A stretch of 64,000 bases of DNA from Microvenator marinus (GTDB lineage: Bacteria > Myxococcota_A > Bradymonadia > Bradymonadales > Bradymonadaceae), in the NCBI RefSeq assembly GCF_007993755.1, contig NZ_CP042467.1, forward strand, positions 1 to 64,000. The letters run 5' to 3'. Below are positions 25,518 to 33,905 of the stretch, piece by piece. The position numbers and the translations under genes are program-made. The stretch's first letter is position 1, and the number at the start of each line of letters is the position of its first letter. Under the pieces are notes generated by a model. That model was not told the DNA's origin. It was given only the letters and a program-made list of their open reading frames with translations, and did no database searches.

Positions 25518-28500
25518 CACCAATCTCTCTCGATATAAAGATTAGGCATGTTTTCGAGGGCTTTTTTCATCTGGAAGTTGTGGTCGGTCTCTTCGAGCGA
25601 CTTTAGAATGTCTTCGACACGATCCATCTCTGGGTTTTCAGAGGTATCCGTCGGTTGCGGGTTCATTTGCGCCTCTTCCCTGGGCTCTTCTTCTCCTTCT
25701 TCGGGCTGAGCAGATTCTGATTCTGCCTCTTCGTCTTCTTTGTCTCCATCCTCTTGGTCTTGTTTGTCTTGCTGGTCTTGCTGGTCTTCGTTGTTCTCCT
25801 GTTCCTCTTGTTCTTGCTGCTCCTCAGATTCAGATTTGTCCTGATTCTCCTGAGGCGGCTGGGAAGGATTCAATTGAACCAAATGGTAGAAGTCTTGTTC
25901 GCCCCGAACGCGCAGGAGCGCTGACTTTTCGTCGAGCTTCTCGGTCAAAAGAAGGGATCTCAGCGGAAGTGCATCTGGAGTTTGTTCTTCCGGTCGCACA
26001 CCGGCGTGAAGAATCTGGTCACCACCTGCTGACAGGTGGTCGATTTGGATGTCGGAAAGGTAAGGGTCTTCTTGGTCCGCTGGAAACGCAGTGAGAGCGA
26101 CTCCAACGTGAAGTTTGGGGTCGTCTTCCTTGAGGCCTAGCGAGAAATAGTCGTCGTCGGATTCACACAATCTTAGATATCGATGAACCGGCAATTGCCC
26201 GTCGAGCTCGGCGGCAGATTCAGGCAGGTCATTTTCTTCATAACGGTCGTCTCCAACGTCGCAGGGTAGAAAGTGGTAGGTGTCCAATTTGTATGGACCT
26301 TGCTCATCATCGGATACACCTCCAACGCGAACCAGAAGGGTCGTGGCCGACGAGATGTCCCGAATGCCTGCCGTCAGGTATCCAGAATCCTCAACGCCCT
26401 CTGAAAGCACCTGCATGGTCTCGGCGTCCATAATCTGAAGAGTTGGAGCAGGAGGAGTTCCTCGTTCTTTGTCCTCAGAAACGCTTACATCAGCGAAGAA
26501 CGAGTCGCCGGGGCCGACCTCGATCTTGAACCAATCTTCATCGCCCGGGCAAAGATGAGCTGGACCGGTCTCCGGCGTGATGACGCTTGCATTTTGGGGT
26601 GAATCATTCGGTTCTGTGGCCTCTTGAAGTGCCTGACAAGGCGGTATGGTCTCTATCTCAAGGGAGTAGCGAAAGTCCCGTCCTGGAGAAGAGGAAACCT
26701 TCAGTAGGACTTGGCTTTGAGCACCCACAGTGGTCTGGTCGACCAAGACTCGGTCGAGTGAGCGCGCCGTCTTTTTGGAAGCTATGTCGTTGGCAAGTGT
26801 CTCTTCGGAGCCTTGGTCCACGGCGACCACGTTTTGTCCGTTAGATGAAAAGAGTGAAATCTGTGCGTCTTCCGGTTTTGTGAGAAAGGGCTCTTCTTCC
26901 GTAAACAACTCTCGAAGTGGCTCAAAGTTCGCCCGTACAGAAACCCGCGTTCCGGCCATGGCTTGGATGCGGAACCAATCATCGTCTTCTGCGCAAATCA
27001 CCGCTTTGGGTACTTTGAGTTCTTCCAGCGCCGTAGCAGATAGCGGCTCATCGTTCTCTTCAAACTCATCGTCGATCTCGCTGCAGGGCGGATACATCTT
27101 GAGAAAGGCCGCTTCGAGGTTCTTGCGTGCGATCGCGCGTTCTTCGTCGGTTGCCGCAGCAGGGTTAGCGTCAGCAACAACCAAGGCGTCTTGGAAGAGT
27201 TTGTAGGCATCGGACCATTCCTGGCGCGCACCCAAGACAAGTCCGAGATTGATCGACGCATCAAAGACCAAGGAAGGATTGTCGCTTTCTAGTGCTCGGG
27301 CGAGCTTTTCGCGCGCTTCATCCTGGGCTTCGGTCAGATGCTGAAGCGTGCCAATATTGTAGTCTAGTTCAGGAGATGAGAGCACTTTGGTCTCGATACC
27401 GTCGAGCTCTGCTAGTGCTTCGGTAGGATTGCCTTGAGCGAGTAGCTCCTTGGCGTTTTCTACTTCTGAGACCTTCGAGCGTAAGGCGTCTTCACAGCCC
27501 GTCAGAATGATGAGGACTGACGCAACACCTGCGAGTCCAAGCTTTCGCCGACGCTCACTGAGTAAGATCCCGAAACATAGAAAGAGCAAAGCTGGCAAGA
27601 GGAAGAAGTAGTAGCGCTCGCGGTAGCGCTCTTTAAGAAGCGTCTCTAACTCGGTTTCCTCGAGCTTCTCGATTTCTTCAAGAATAGCGTTCGCAGCTGA
27701 GTTCTCGCCGTCAAAGTAGATATAAGCTCCGCCCGTGATCGTGGCGATTTCCTTGAGCATGTCCTCGTCAAGTTTGGACCTGACGATCTCTCCCTTTCGG
27801 TCGCGCTGAAAGCCAGACCTAGTGCCATCGGAGCGAATCGAAGGGATTCGCTCTCCACTGCGGGTTCCGATGCCTAGGGTGAGAATTCTAATACCGTGCT
27901 CCTTGGCAAGTTGCGCGGCGGCAATAGGGTCCGACTCGTGGTCTTCACCGTCGGAAATGAGAACAATCACTTGGTTCTTGGCTCTCTTCATGCTTAGAGA
28001 GTCATCCCCATCTCTTGACTTTCCGGTCAGAAGTTCAACTGAATCAGAAATGGCGCGGCCAAGCGACGTGCCACCCACCGGCATATGGTTCGGGTTCATC
28101 TTGTCGAGATAGAAGCGAATCGCAGAATAGTCGGCGGTGAGAGGCGATTGTGCGAATGAGATGGCGGTAAAGAGGACCAGAGCCACGCGGTCACCGCCCA
28201 GTTGGGTGAGGATGGTCTTGATTTCGCGTCGTGCCGCCTCGAGTCGGCTCGGGACAACGTCCTGAGCCAGCATACTTTTGGAGATATCGATGGCAAAAAC
28301 GAGGTCAACACCGGTTCGTTTAACCGGCTTGTTCGTCTGTCCCCACTGAGGTTGAGCTGCAGCTATGGCAATGAAGATAGCGGCAAGTACGAAGGAGATC
28401 TGCTTTAGCCTTCGTCGCTGAGGGCTGAACGTTGCGTACATCGACTCGAGGGCGCTGCCAGATTGGATTCTCAATCGGACCCGCTGCGTCCAACGCGAGT

Positions 28501-28576
28501 GAAAGACGAGTGCTCCCAACATGATAAACAGTGAGACCGGCACTAAGAGGAGTGTTTCAAGATGTTCAAATTGCAT
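25517..28576 (-). CDS. BatB-BatC fusion protein, 1019 aa
   Basis: Residues 1-335 are BatB: two membrane helices, a VWA domain with MIDAS D97-I-S-K-S101 and a matching GGTS and SDGED, then a third helix. At 345-361 the sequence is RRRKLGLAGVASVLIILTGC, a lipoprotein signal with C361. TPR units follow (about 370-490). Three PPC-like beta repeats then carry the FEEND/DDWF, EPND/DEDWF and YEEND/DDDYF signatures. A Gln/Glu/Asp-rich tail (about 880-960) ends in a short helix and a final D-W, the usual BatC ending. The ATG at 28576 has an AGG upstream and lies seven bases after the batA stop. A longer upstream frame overlaps batA and is rejected. Confidence 0.87.
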   Translation of the reverse strand: MQFEHLETLLLVPVSLFIMLGALVFHSRWTQRVRLRIQSGSALESMYATFSPQRRRLKQISFVLAAIFIAIAAAQPQWGQTNKPVKRTGVDLVFAIDISKSMLAQDVVPSRLEAARREIKTILTQLGGDRVALVLFTAISFAQSPLTADYSAIRFYLDKMNPNHMPVGGTSLGRAISDSVELLTGKSRDGDDSLSMKRAKNQVIVLISDGEDHESDPIAAAQLAKEHGIRILTLGIGTRSGERIPSIRSDGTRSGFQRDRKGEIVRSKLDEDMLKEIATITGGAYIYFDGENSAANAILEEIEKLEETELETLLKERYRERYYFFLLPALLFLCFGILLSERRRKLGLAGVASVLIILTGCEDALRSKVSEVENAKELLAQGNPTEALAELDGIETKVLSSPELDYNIGTLQHLTEAQDEAREKLARALESDNPSLVFDASINLGLVLGARQEWSDAYKLFQDALVVADANPAAATDEERAIARKNLEAAFLKMYPPCSEIDDEFEENDEPLSATALEELKVPKAVICAEDDDWFRIQAMAGTRVSVRANFEPLRELFTEEEPFLTKPEDAQISLFSSNGQNVVAVDQGSEETLANDIASKKTARSLDRVLVDQTTVGAQSQVLLKVSSSPGRDFRYSLEIETIPPCQALQEATEPNDSPQNASVITPETGPAHLCPGDEDWFKIEVGPGDSFFADVSVSEDKERGTPPAPTLQIMDAETMQVLSEGVEDSGYLTAGIRDISSATTLLVRVGGVSDDEQGPYKLDTYHFLPCDVGDDRYEENDLPESAAELDGQLPVHRYLRLCESDDDYFSLGLKEDDPKLHVGVALTAFPADQEDPYLSDIQIDHLSAGGDQILHAGVRPEEQTPDALPLRSLLLTEKLDEKSALLRVRGEQDFYHLVQLNPSQPPQENQDKSESEEQQEQEEQENNEDQQDQQDKQDQEDGDKEDEEAESESAQPEEGEEEPREEAQMNPQPTDTSENPEMDRVEDILKSLEETDHNFQMKKALENMPNLYIERDW

Positions 28577-28583
28577 CACAACC

Positions 28584-29633
28584 TCACGGAAACCGTCGTA
28601 AAAAGGTGTGGCGAAGTAAGAACGCCAGAACAAGCGCGGCCAAGGCCCAGAGCAGTAGAGGACGAAAGAGTTCTTCCGGGTCCACACTCGTCGTATCTCT
28701 GATACGGGTACGTTCGAACTCGTTGAGGATCTCGTGCAAATCCCGTTTGAGTGTTTCGGCGTCGGCCGCATGGAAGTAGCGACCTGAAGTGCCTTCGGCG
28801 ATCTCTTTGAGCAGCTCCGGATTCACCGGGAATTCCGTCTCCCTGTAAACGATTGTCCCGGTAAAAGGATCGCGACCTGCTGGAACTAGAGTTGGACCCT
28901 TTCGTCCAACCAAAATGGGGTAGACCTTGATGCCGAGAGATTTGGCCATTGTGGTGGCCTGCTTAGGAGAAATGTTCCCCCCGCGTCGGTCACCATCTGT
29001 GATTAGAATGAGAATCTTGGTTCGTGCGTCGGAGTCTTTTAAGCCCGAGATGCCCCGTCCCATCGCATTTCCAATCGCTGTACCACCTTCGTCGATATCA
29101 CCGAGCTTGAGTGAATCGAGCATGGAGATAATCGTTCGTCGATCGAGCGTAAGTGGGAATTGAAGGAACGCATCTTTGGCGAAAACAACCATGCCGATGC
29201 GGTCGTAATCTCGCGTCGAGACGAACTCTTGGAGAGTATTAACGGCCGCTTCGAACCTTGTGAGCGGGTCTTTGCCCATACGATTGAGGGAACGAACCTC
29301 GTCTTGGGTCTGGTCGATTGCGCGCATAGAGCCCGACATGTCGAGGGCTAGAAAGATGTCGATTCCTTCGACTTCTACTTCTTCTGGCTCCACGAGCTGT
29401 GGTCTCGCAAGCGCAAGAATACAGAGCGTCAGACTCAAAATAGTCAGGATTTCCGGAAGTGGGTCCAAATATCTCTTCCATCCGCGGGTTTGGGCACTGA
29501 GCTGACTCACACCCGTGAATCGCACTGATTGAGTGCGTTTCCGAGCCAGCTTTGGCACCAAGAGGAGTGCCACCATCACTGGGACCAGCACCAAGAGGAG
29601 TAGGGCGGGCCAGAACTCAAATTGGAAGTTCAT
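28584..29633 (-). CDS. batA: BatA, membrane VWA protein, 349 aa
   Basis: The N-terminal membrane helix pair (about 8-26 and 60-77) is followed by a VWA domain with MIDAS D98-M-S-G-S102, GGTAIGNAMG and ITDGD, then a third helix near the C-terminus (LLLWALAALVLAFLL). This is the classical BatA layout: the VWA domain lies on the periplasmic side of the inner membrane. The start overlaps the previous stop by ATGA, and batBC follows after seven bases. BatA-E proteins have been tied to aerotolerance and stress in Bacteroides and Leptospira, but the molecular role is not settled. Confidence 0.9.
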   Translation of the reverse strand: MNFQFEFWPALLLLVLVPVMVALLLVPKLARKRTQSVRFTGVSQLSAQTRGWKRYLDPLPEILTILSLTLCILALARPQLVEPEEVEVEGIDIFLALDMSGSMRAIDQTQDEVRSLNRMGKDPLTRFEAAVNTLQEFVSTRDYDRIGMVVFAKDAFLQFPLTLDRRTIISMLDSLKLGDIDEGGTAIGNAMGRGISGLKDSDARTKILILITDGDRRGGNISPKQATTMAKSLGIKVYPILVGRKGPTLVPAGRDPFTGTIVYRETEFPVNPELLKEIAEGTSGRYFHAADAETLKRDLHEILNEFERTRIRDTTSVDPEELFRPLLLWALAALVLAFLLRHTFLRRFP

Positions 29634-30556
29634 GCCGCCTCCTCGGTCGCTGCAGTTTCAATGGGCTTCGTAAGCTCTACCACGGTGAAACATCGCGTGA
29701 GCGTTTCGTTCGCCTGAGTATCCGTGGGCAGATAGCCGCCAAACTTCACGAGGTCGCAGTGCTCAAGGATGCGTTTGATGTCAAGAAGCTCAAGTCCTCT
29801 TGGCCACTCGACGGACTCAAGCCTCTCGAGAATCTCTGTCGTTGTAAGCTCAGTACCCGGAAAACCGAATCGTCGGCCGAGGTATTCGCGCAGAGCCTCG
29901 GACATTCGGACGTAGAAAAGCATGTGCAGGCCATCGCTCAAGAGCGTGTCGGACTGCAGCGCGGACAGCTTTTCTAACGCGACTTCGTGCGCGGGGCGGG
30001 CAGGCACGTAGATTTCTTCATCAAGACGCTGGCGCCGACGCGAATAAAAACCGATCAACCCCCCGAGAAGTGCAACCAGAGTACCTCCTGCGACCCAAAG
30101 CAAGGTGTAATCATCTTGCCAGACGCTTGCCAGAGGTTGTGGGGGTGAAAAGGTGGGTTCTTCGTTCTCGAAGTTAGAGAGGACCTTGGCCTTGAACTCC
30201 GGCGTTGAGAGCTCTTCTATCTGATCGCTCTGATCGACGACTTTAAAGGTCAGTGGTCCGAGCGTTCCAATTCCAGGCCGAAAGAGTCCGTACTTCAGCT
30301 TGATTTCGGTGCGTAAGCCCGACTCGCTCGGTACGGTCGTCTGTGTCTGGTCAATGGGAACAAATCTCGAGGAGCCCAGTTCTTCGGGCATTACAAGAGT
30401 TGTGTCCAATGGATGTTGAATCTCCACAACCAGGTCTACAATTTCTCCCGCGCGCCAGGAGTCCTTTTCGGGCCATTGGGCTTGAATCTTAGAGGTCTGA
30501 CCAAGCGCCATTGCCGGCAAAAGCAGGAGCAACACTATCATTGCTTTAATGGACAC
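29630..30556 (-). CDS. Bat-operon membrane protein with N-terminal signal peptide, 308 aa
   Basis: The start is GTG at 30556, which has AAGGAGG six bases upstream; an upstream in-frame ATG at 30595 is less likely. A signal peptide (IVLLLLLPAMALGQ) leads into a periplasmic Ig-like domain with conserved W and Y positions (SWRAGEIVDLVVEIQHP). One membrane helix lies at about 151-171, followed by an Arg-rich cytoplasmic helical domain (RMSEALREYLGRRF, ELTTTEIL). It fills the position of the DUF4381/BatX-like protein found between DUF58 and batA in other operons. It overlaps both neighbours (11 bases upstream, 4 downstream). Confidence 0.78.
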   Translation of the reverse strand: MSIKAMIVLLLLLPAMALGQTSKIQAQWPEKDSWRAGEIVDLVVEIQHPLDTTLVMPEELGSSRFVPIDQTQTTVPSESGLRTEIKLKYGLFRPGIGTLGPLTFKVVDQSDQIEELSTPEFKAKVLSNFENEEPTFSPPQPLASVWQDDYTLLWVAGGTLVALLGGLIGFYSRRRQRLDEEIYVPARPAHEVALEKLSALQSDTLLSDGLHMLFYVRMSEALREYLGRRFGFPGTELTTTEILERLESVEWPRGLELLDIKRILEHCDLVKFGGYLPTDTQANETLTRCFTVVELTKPIETAATEEAA

Positions 30557-31424
30557 GTTTCGACCTCCTTCTGAAATAGGCCACCAATGGCTCAACGTAG
30601 TTGGAGCCCGTGGTTATTCGAATTGGGTCAATTCGGAGTTTGCGAAACATCTGGTCGCGCGCAAAATTGCGGTCCAGGACTGCACGGTCGTAAATCTCGC
30701 GCACTCTCACGTTGGACGTATCTACCAGGACGATCTCGCCGGACTCGGGGTCTTCGAAGGGCACGAGTCCGAGGTCCGGAAGAGATTCTTCCATCGGGTC
30801 TGAAATCACGACCGGAATGACTTCGTGTTTCTGGTTAACCAGATTGAGAGTCTTTTCGAACCCTGAGTCTAGAAAGTCGGAGACCAGAAAAACCACTGCT
30901 TTTTTACGATGAACCTTGAGCAAGAACTCAAGAGCGCTCTGGGTATGGGTCAGGTGCCCCTGAGGACTCGTGTTCAGGATCTCAGTAATGACTCGGAGTA
31001 CGTGTTTTCGTCCCTTTTTAGGTGGGATAAACGTCTCAATCTGGTCAGTATAGGTGGCGAGTCCAACGCGGTCGTTGTTCTTAACCGCCGTGAACGCCAG
31101 AAGGGCTGCTATCTCGGCGGCGGTCGCAAGTTTAAGCTTTTCTCGGCTGCCAAAAGCCTGGGAGCCTGAGGCATCAACCAGCAAAAAAACCGTCAGTTCC
31201 CGTTCCTCTACAAATTGTTTGACGAACATTCCGTTCATACGCGCAGAAACGTTCCAGTCGATGACGCGGATGTCGTCTCCGGGCTGATATTCTCGGACCT
31301 CAGAAAAGTCCATACCTCGCCCTTTGAACACGGAGTGATACTCACCCGCGAGCTGGTCGTTCACCGCTCTCTTCGTAGCGATTTCTAGCCGTTTAACAGC
31401 TTCGATCAGGTCTGGAGGTAGCAT
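30546..31424 (-). CDS. DUF58 protein of the Bat operon, 292 aa
   Basis: It carries the DUF58 signature VREYQPGDDIRVIDWNVSARMNG (about 42-64). A degenerate VWA-like fold follows (FLLVDASGSQAFG, then VVFLVSDFLDSGF) in which D-A-S-G-S is retained. No membrane segment is present, so it is a cytoplasmic partner, usually acting with the MoxR ATPase encoded immediately before it (three-base gap). A paralogue lies at 36804. Confidence 0.9.
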   Translation of the reverse strand: MLPPDLIEAVKRLEIATKRAVNDQLAGEYHSVFKGRGMDFSEVREYQPGDDIRVIDWNVSARMNGMFVKQFVEERELTVFLLVDASGSQAFGSREKLKLATAAEIAALLAFTAVKNNDRVGLATYTDQIETFIPPKKGRKHVLRVITEILNTSPQGHLTHTQSALEFLLKVHRKKAVVFLVSDFLDSGFEKTLNLVNQKHEVIPVVISDPMEESLPDLGLVPFEDPESGEIVLVDTSNVRVREIYDRAVLDRNFARDQMFRKLRIDPIRITTGSNYVEPLVAYFRRRSKRVH

Positions 31425-31427
31425 GGT

Positions 31428-32435
31428 TTAGGGTACTTCAATGGTCTCAAGCATTTCGTGAACAATATCTTCGGAAGTCACCTCTTCGGCCTCAGCCTGG
31501 AAGCTGAGGACGACACGGTGTCTGAGAATGTCCGGCGCGACAGACTTGATGTCCTCGGGCGTGACGTAACCACGGTGGTTGATGAACGCGTGAGCACGCG
31601 CTGCCAAGTTGAGGAAGATCGTCGCACGAGGGCTTGCGCCATACTCCAGATAATTCTCGATGCGATTGAGTCCGTACTCTTTGGGCTCACGCGTGGAAAC
31701 GATCAAATCGACGATGTAGTCCCTGAGTTTCTCATCGACAAAGATTTTACGAATGAGCGATTGCGCCGAGAGCACTTCCTCTGGACCAGCCACTGGTGTC
31801 ACAGAGGGCATCTCGATTTGGTCGGCTATGCGGTCCATAATTTGACGCTCTTCGCTTCGAGTGGGGTATCCCACCTTGAGCATCAACATGAAACGGTCTA
31901 CCTGGGCCTCAGGAAGGGGATAAGTGCCCTCCTGCTCAATCGGATTTTGAGTAGCTAAAACCAGGAACGGGGAGGGCAGCTTATACGTCCGGTCCCCAAG
32001 GGTTACCTGCCTCTCCTGCATGGACTCGAGCAAAGCTGATTGCACTTTAGCGGGCGCGCGGTTGATCTCGTCGGCGAGCAGGAAGTTTGTGAACACTGGC
32101 CCTTGTCGGGGCACAAAAGTCCGCTCAACTTGGTCGTAGATCATGGTGCCGACCAAGTCGGCAGGGAGCAGGTCAGGTGTGAACTGAATCCTGCTAAAAT
32201 CCATGTGGAAGCAATCAGATAACGATTTAACTGTGAGCGTTTTAGCGAGTCCGGGTACGCCCTCTAGCAACACGTGGCCGCCGGTCAAGAGTCCAATCAT
32301 GAGCCTTTGGACCATATAGTCCTGACCGACAATGACCTTTGAGAGTTCTTGTTGAACCCGTCCGACAAACTCCGACTTTTCTTTAATTTCAGCGTTAAAT
32401 TCTTCGGTTTGCGACATTTCAAAAAGCTCCGACAT
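31428..32435 (-). CDS. MoxR-family AAA+ ATPase 1, 335 aa
   Basis: Walker A is EGVPGLAKT, Walker B with sensor is LLADEINRAPAKVQSALLESM, and ATQNPIEQEGTYPLPEAQVDRF is the MoxR hallmark. The C-terminal lid (GASPRATIFLNLAARAHAF, HRVVLSFQAEAEEV) is complete. MoxR ATPases work with VWA/DUF58 proteins as chaperones that mature or assemble other proteins. The rnhA stop is only 13 bases before its start, so the operon may be read from the rnhA promoter. Confidence 0.93.
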   Translation of the reverse strand: MSELFEMSQTEEFNAEIKEKSEFVGRVQQELSKVIVGQDYMVQRLMIGLLTGGHVLLEGVPGLAKTLTVKSLSDCFHMDFSRIQFTPDLLPADLVGTMIYDQVERTFVPRQGPVFTNFLLADEINRAPAKVQSALLESMQERQVTLGDRTYKLPSPFLVLATQNPIEQEGTYPLPEAQVDRFMLMLKVGYPTRSEERQIMDRIADQIEMPSVTPVAGPEEVLSAQSLIRKIFVDEKLRDYIVDLIVSTREPKEYGLNRIENYLEYGASPRATIFLNLAARAHAFINHRGYVTPEDIKSVAPDILRHRVVLSFQAEAEEVTSEDIVHEMLETIEVP

Positions 32436-32448
32436 CGGTTCTGAAAAC

Positions 32449-33141
32449 TTAATCTTTGATGGATTGTGTGGCTTGGAAGTCAGCCCGTTCGTTGAGTAGG
32501 TGGCCCGCGTGCCCCTTGATCTTGATGAGCTCAGGCTTCTTCTTGAAACGTTTGTAGGCCTGCTTTACGGCATCGACCAACTCCACATTTTCTTTGGCTT
32601 TCCAATTCTGAGTGAAGATGCCAATTGCAAGCTGTGAGTCTGTATAGATTCGCACTTTCGCGGCGTCGTCTTTAACGTGATCGAGCGCAGCCTTAATGGC
32701 CAAAAATTCGGCGATGTTGTTGGTTCCGTGGCCGATAAACTGCCTGGCCTCAAGATACTCACCTTGATGCCTTAGGACCCAACCCCAACCGCACGGTCCT
32801 GGATTCTTCGCGCAAGCCCCATCGGTGTGAAACTCCCAGAGCTCAGCCGGAATTGACGCCTGATTTTCGAGGCCCTCAGGTTTCTCGGTGTTGAAAAGAA
32901 CCTCACCTTTGGGTGTCTGCCATACTAGTCGATCGACACCACGTTTACTGGAGTTCGACGGCTTTGGTTTGCTCGGTGCGCCCGATGGTTGAACATTTGC
33001 GAGGGCAGCGCGGTAGATTTTGGCGTCTTCGGAGTTGGAGTATTTCATGAAGACCTTTCCGTTTTCTTCAACCGGAGTTCCGTTCTCGGTTTGAATCCAA
33101 ACGCGATCTTTTCCTTTGAATCGTCTTTCTTCCCACGTCAT
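32449..33141 (-). CDS. rnhA: Ribonuclease HI with N-terminal extension, 230 aa
   Basis: The catalytic carboxylates are all present: D107 (HTDGACAKNPGP), E145 (NNIAEFLA), D168 (YTDSQLAI) and D221 (ERADFQA), with the loop histidine H211 (KGHAGH). About 100 residues precede the RNase H domain, including a repeated small motif (DRVWIQTENGTPV and DRLVWQTPKGEVLF) that I do not recognise. The protein removes RNA from RNA-DNA hybrids. GAGGAAG precedes the ATG. It is divergent from the hemerythrin-like gene with a gap of about 212 bases. Confidence 0.92.
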   Translation of the reverse strand: MTWEERRFKGKDRVWIQTENGTPVEENGKVFMKYSNSEDAKIYRAALANVQPSGAPSKPKPSNSSKRGVDRLVWQTPKGEVLFNTEKPEGLENQASIPAELWEFHTDGACAKNPGPCGWGWVLRHQGEYLEARQFIGHGTNNIAEFLAIKAALDHVKDDAAKVRIYTDSQLAIGIFTQNWKAKENVELVDAVKQAYKRFKKKPELIKIKGHAGHLLNERADFQATQSIKD

Positions 33142-33353
33142 GGCTTCCTCAGTGTCCAGTCAGGGCGCGGACCCTAACTTGACATGCGCGTATCGTAAAG
33201 GTCGCGCGTCGCAAACCTTGGCACGTATCGAAAAAATTCCAGCCGAAAATTTTTTGTCTTAGCTCTTGGACTTCAAAGGGTGTGAGTGTTGCCAAAAGGT
33301 CAGAGGCTACGTAGTCTCCGAGTGGGCCCGGAGCGCGAATTTAAGGAGTGAGG

Positions 33354-33842
33354 ATGTCGGACGACGTACTGAAGCATATACTGCACGAGCATCGCCACTT
33401 GGTGCGTCTTTTTGACGACGCCTATGAGTCGTTCAGCAAGATTAGTCGCTCGGAGCTCGACGATTCTGAGTTGAACGAAGCCCTTCAAAATGCAGCTGAC
33501 GACTTGGAGGTTGCGCTCGAGGATATGATTACGCACTTCAATCAAGAGGAGGAAGTCCTCTTTGTAGAGATTGAGAACCGTTTTCCTTCCATGGCCGAGG
33601 CGATTGAGTCGCTCGTTCAAAACCACGAGGCGATTGCGGCCGATACACGTTGGCTCCTCGCGTTCTCTGGACGTCGAAACCACAAGTCCGCTGAGTTTGA
33701 GGAAGCATTGAGCGTGGTGTCTCGAGTCCGGGACGCTATTTCGGCACATACCCGAGATGAAGCTCGAATTTATGGAGAAGCTTTGAGTCTAATGGATGAA
33801 GCCTCACGAGCAAAAATGCTCGATGAAATGAAGGAACTCTAA
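33354..33842 (+). CDS. Hemerythrin-like protein, 162 aa
   Basis: A four-helix hemerythrin-like domain is suggested by HEHRHLVRLFDD, HFNQEEEVLF, QNHEAI and HTRDEARIY. These provide histidines and acidic ligands in the order expected for a di-iron site. The family senses or buffers oxygen, nitric oxide or iron. AAGGAG lies five bases before the ATG at 33354; an earlier GTG at 33348 overlaps that site and is rejected. It sits between two divergent MoxR/VWA operons, 63 bases ahead of the second. Confidence 0.82.
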   Translation: MSDDVLKHILHEHRHLVRLFDDAYESFSKISRSELDDSELNEALQNAADDLEVALEDMITHFNQEEEVLFVEIENRFPSMAEAIESLVQNHEAIAADTRWLLAFSGRRNHKSAEFEEALSVVSRVRDAISAHTRDEARIYGEALSLMDEASRAKMLDEMKEL

Positions 33843-33905
33843 ATCTTTTTGGAATGAAGTTCGTTCTTTTTCACTTAAATCAGGGAAGAACAACGTGAGA
33901 GGTCC

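Noticed and set aside
28577-28771. Upstream extension of the batBC frame
   Set aside because: It overlaps batA entirely and lacks BatB features. The ATG at 28576 has a ribosome site.
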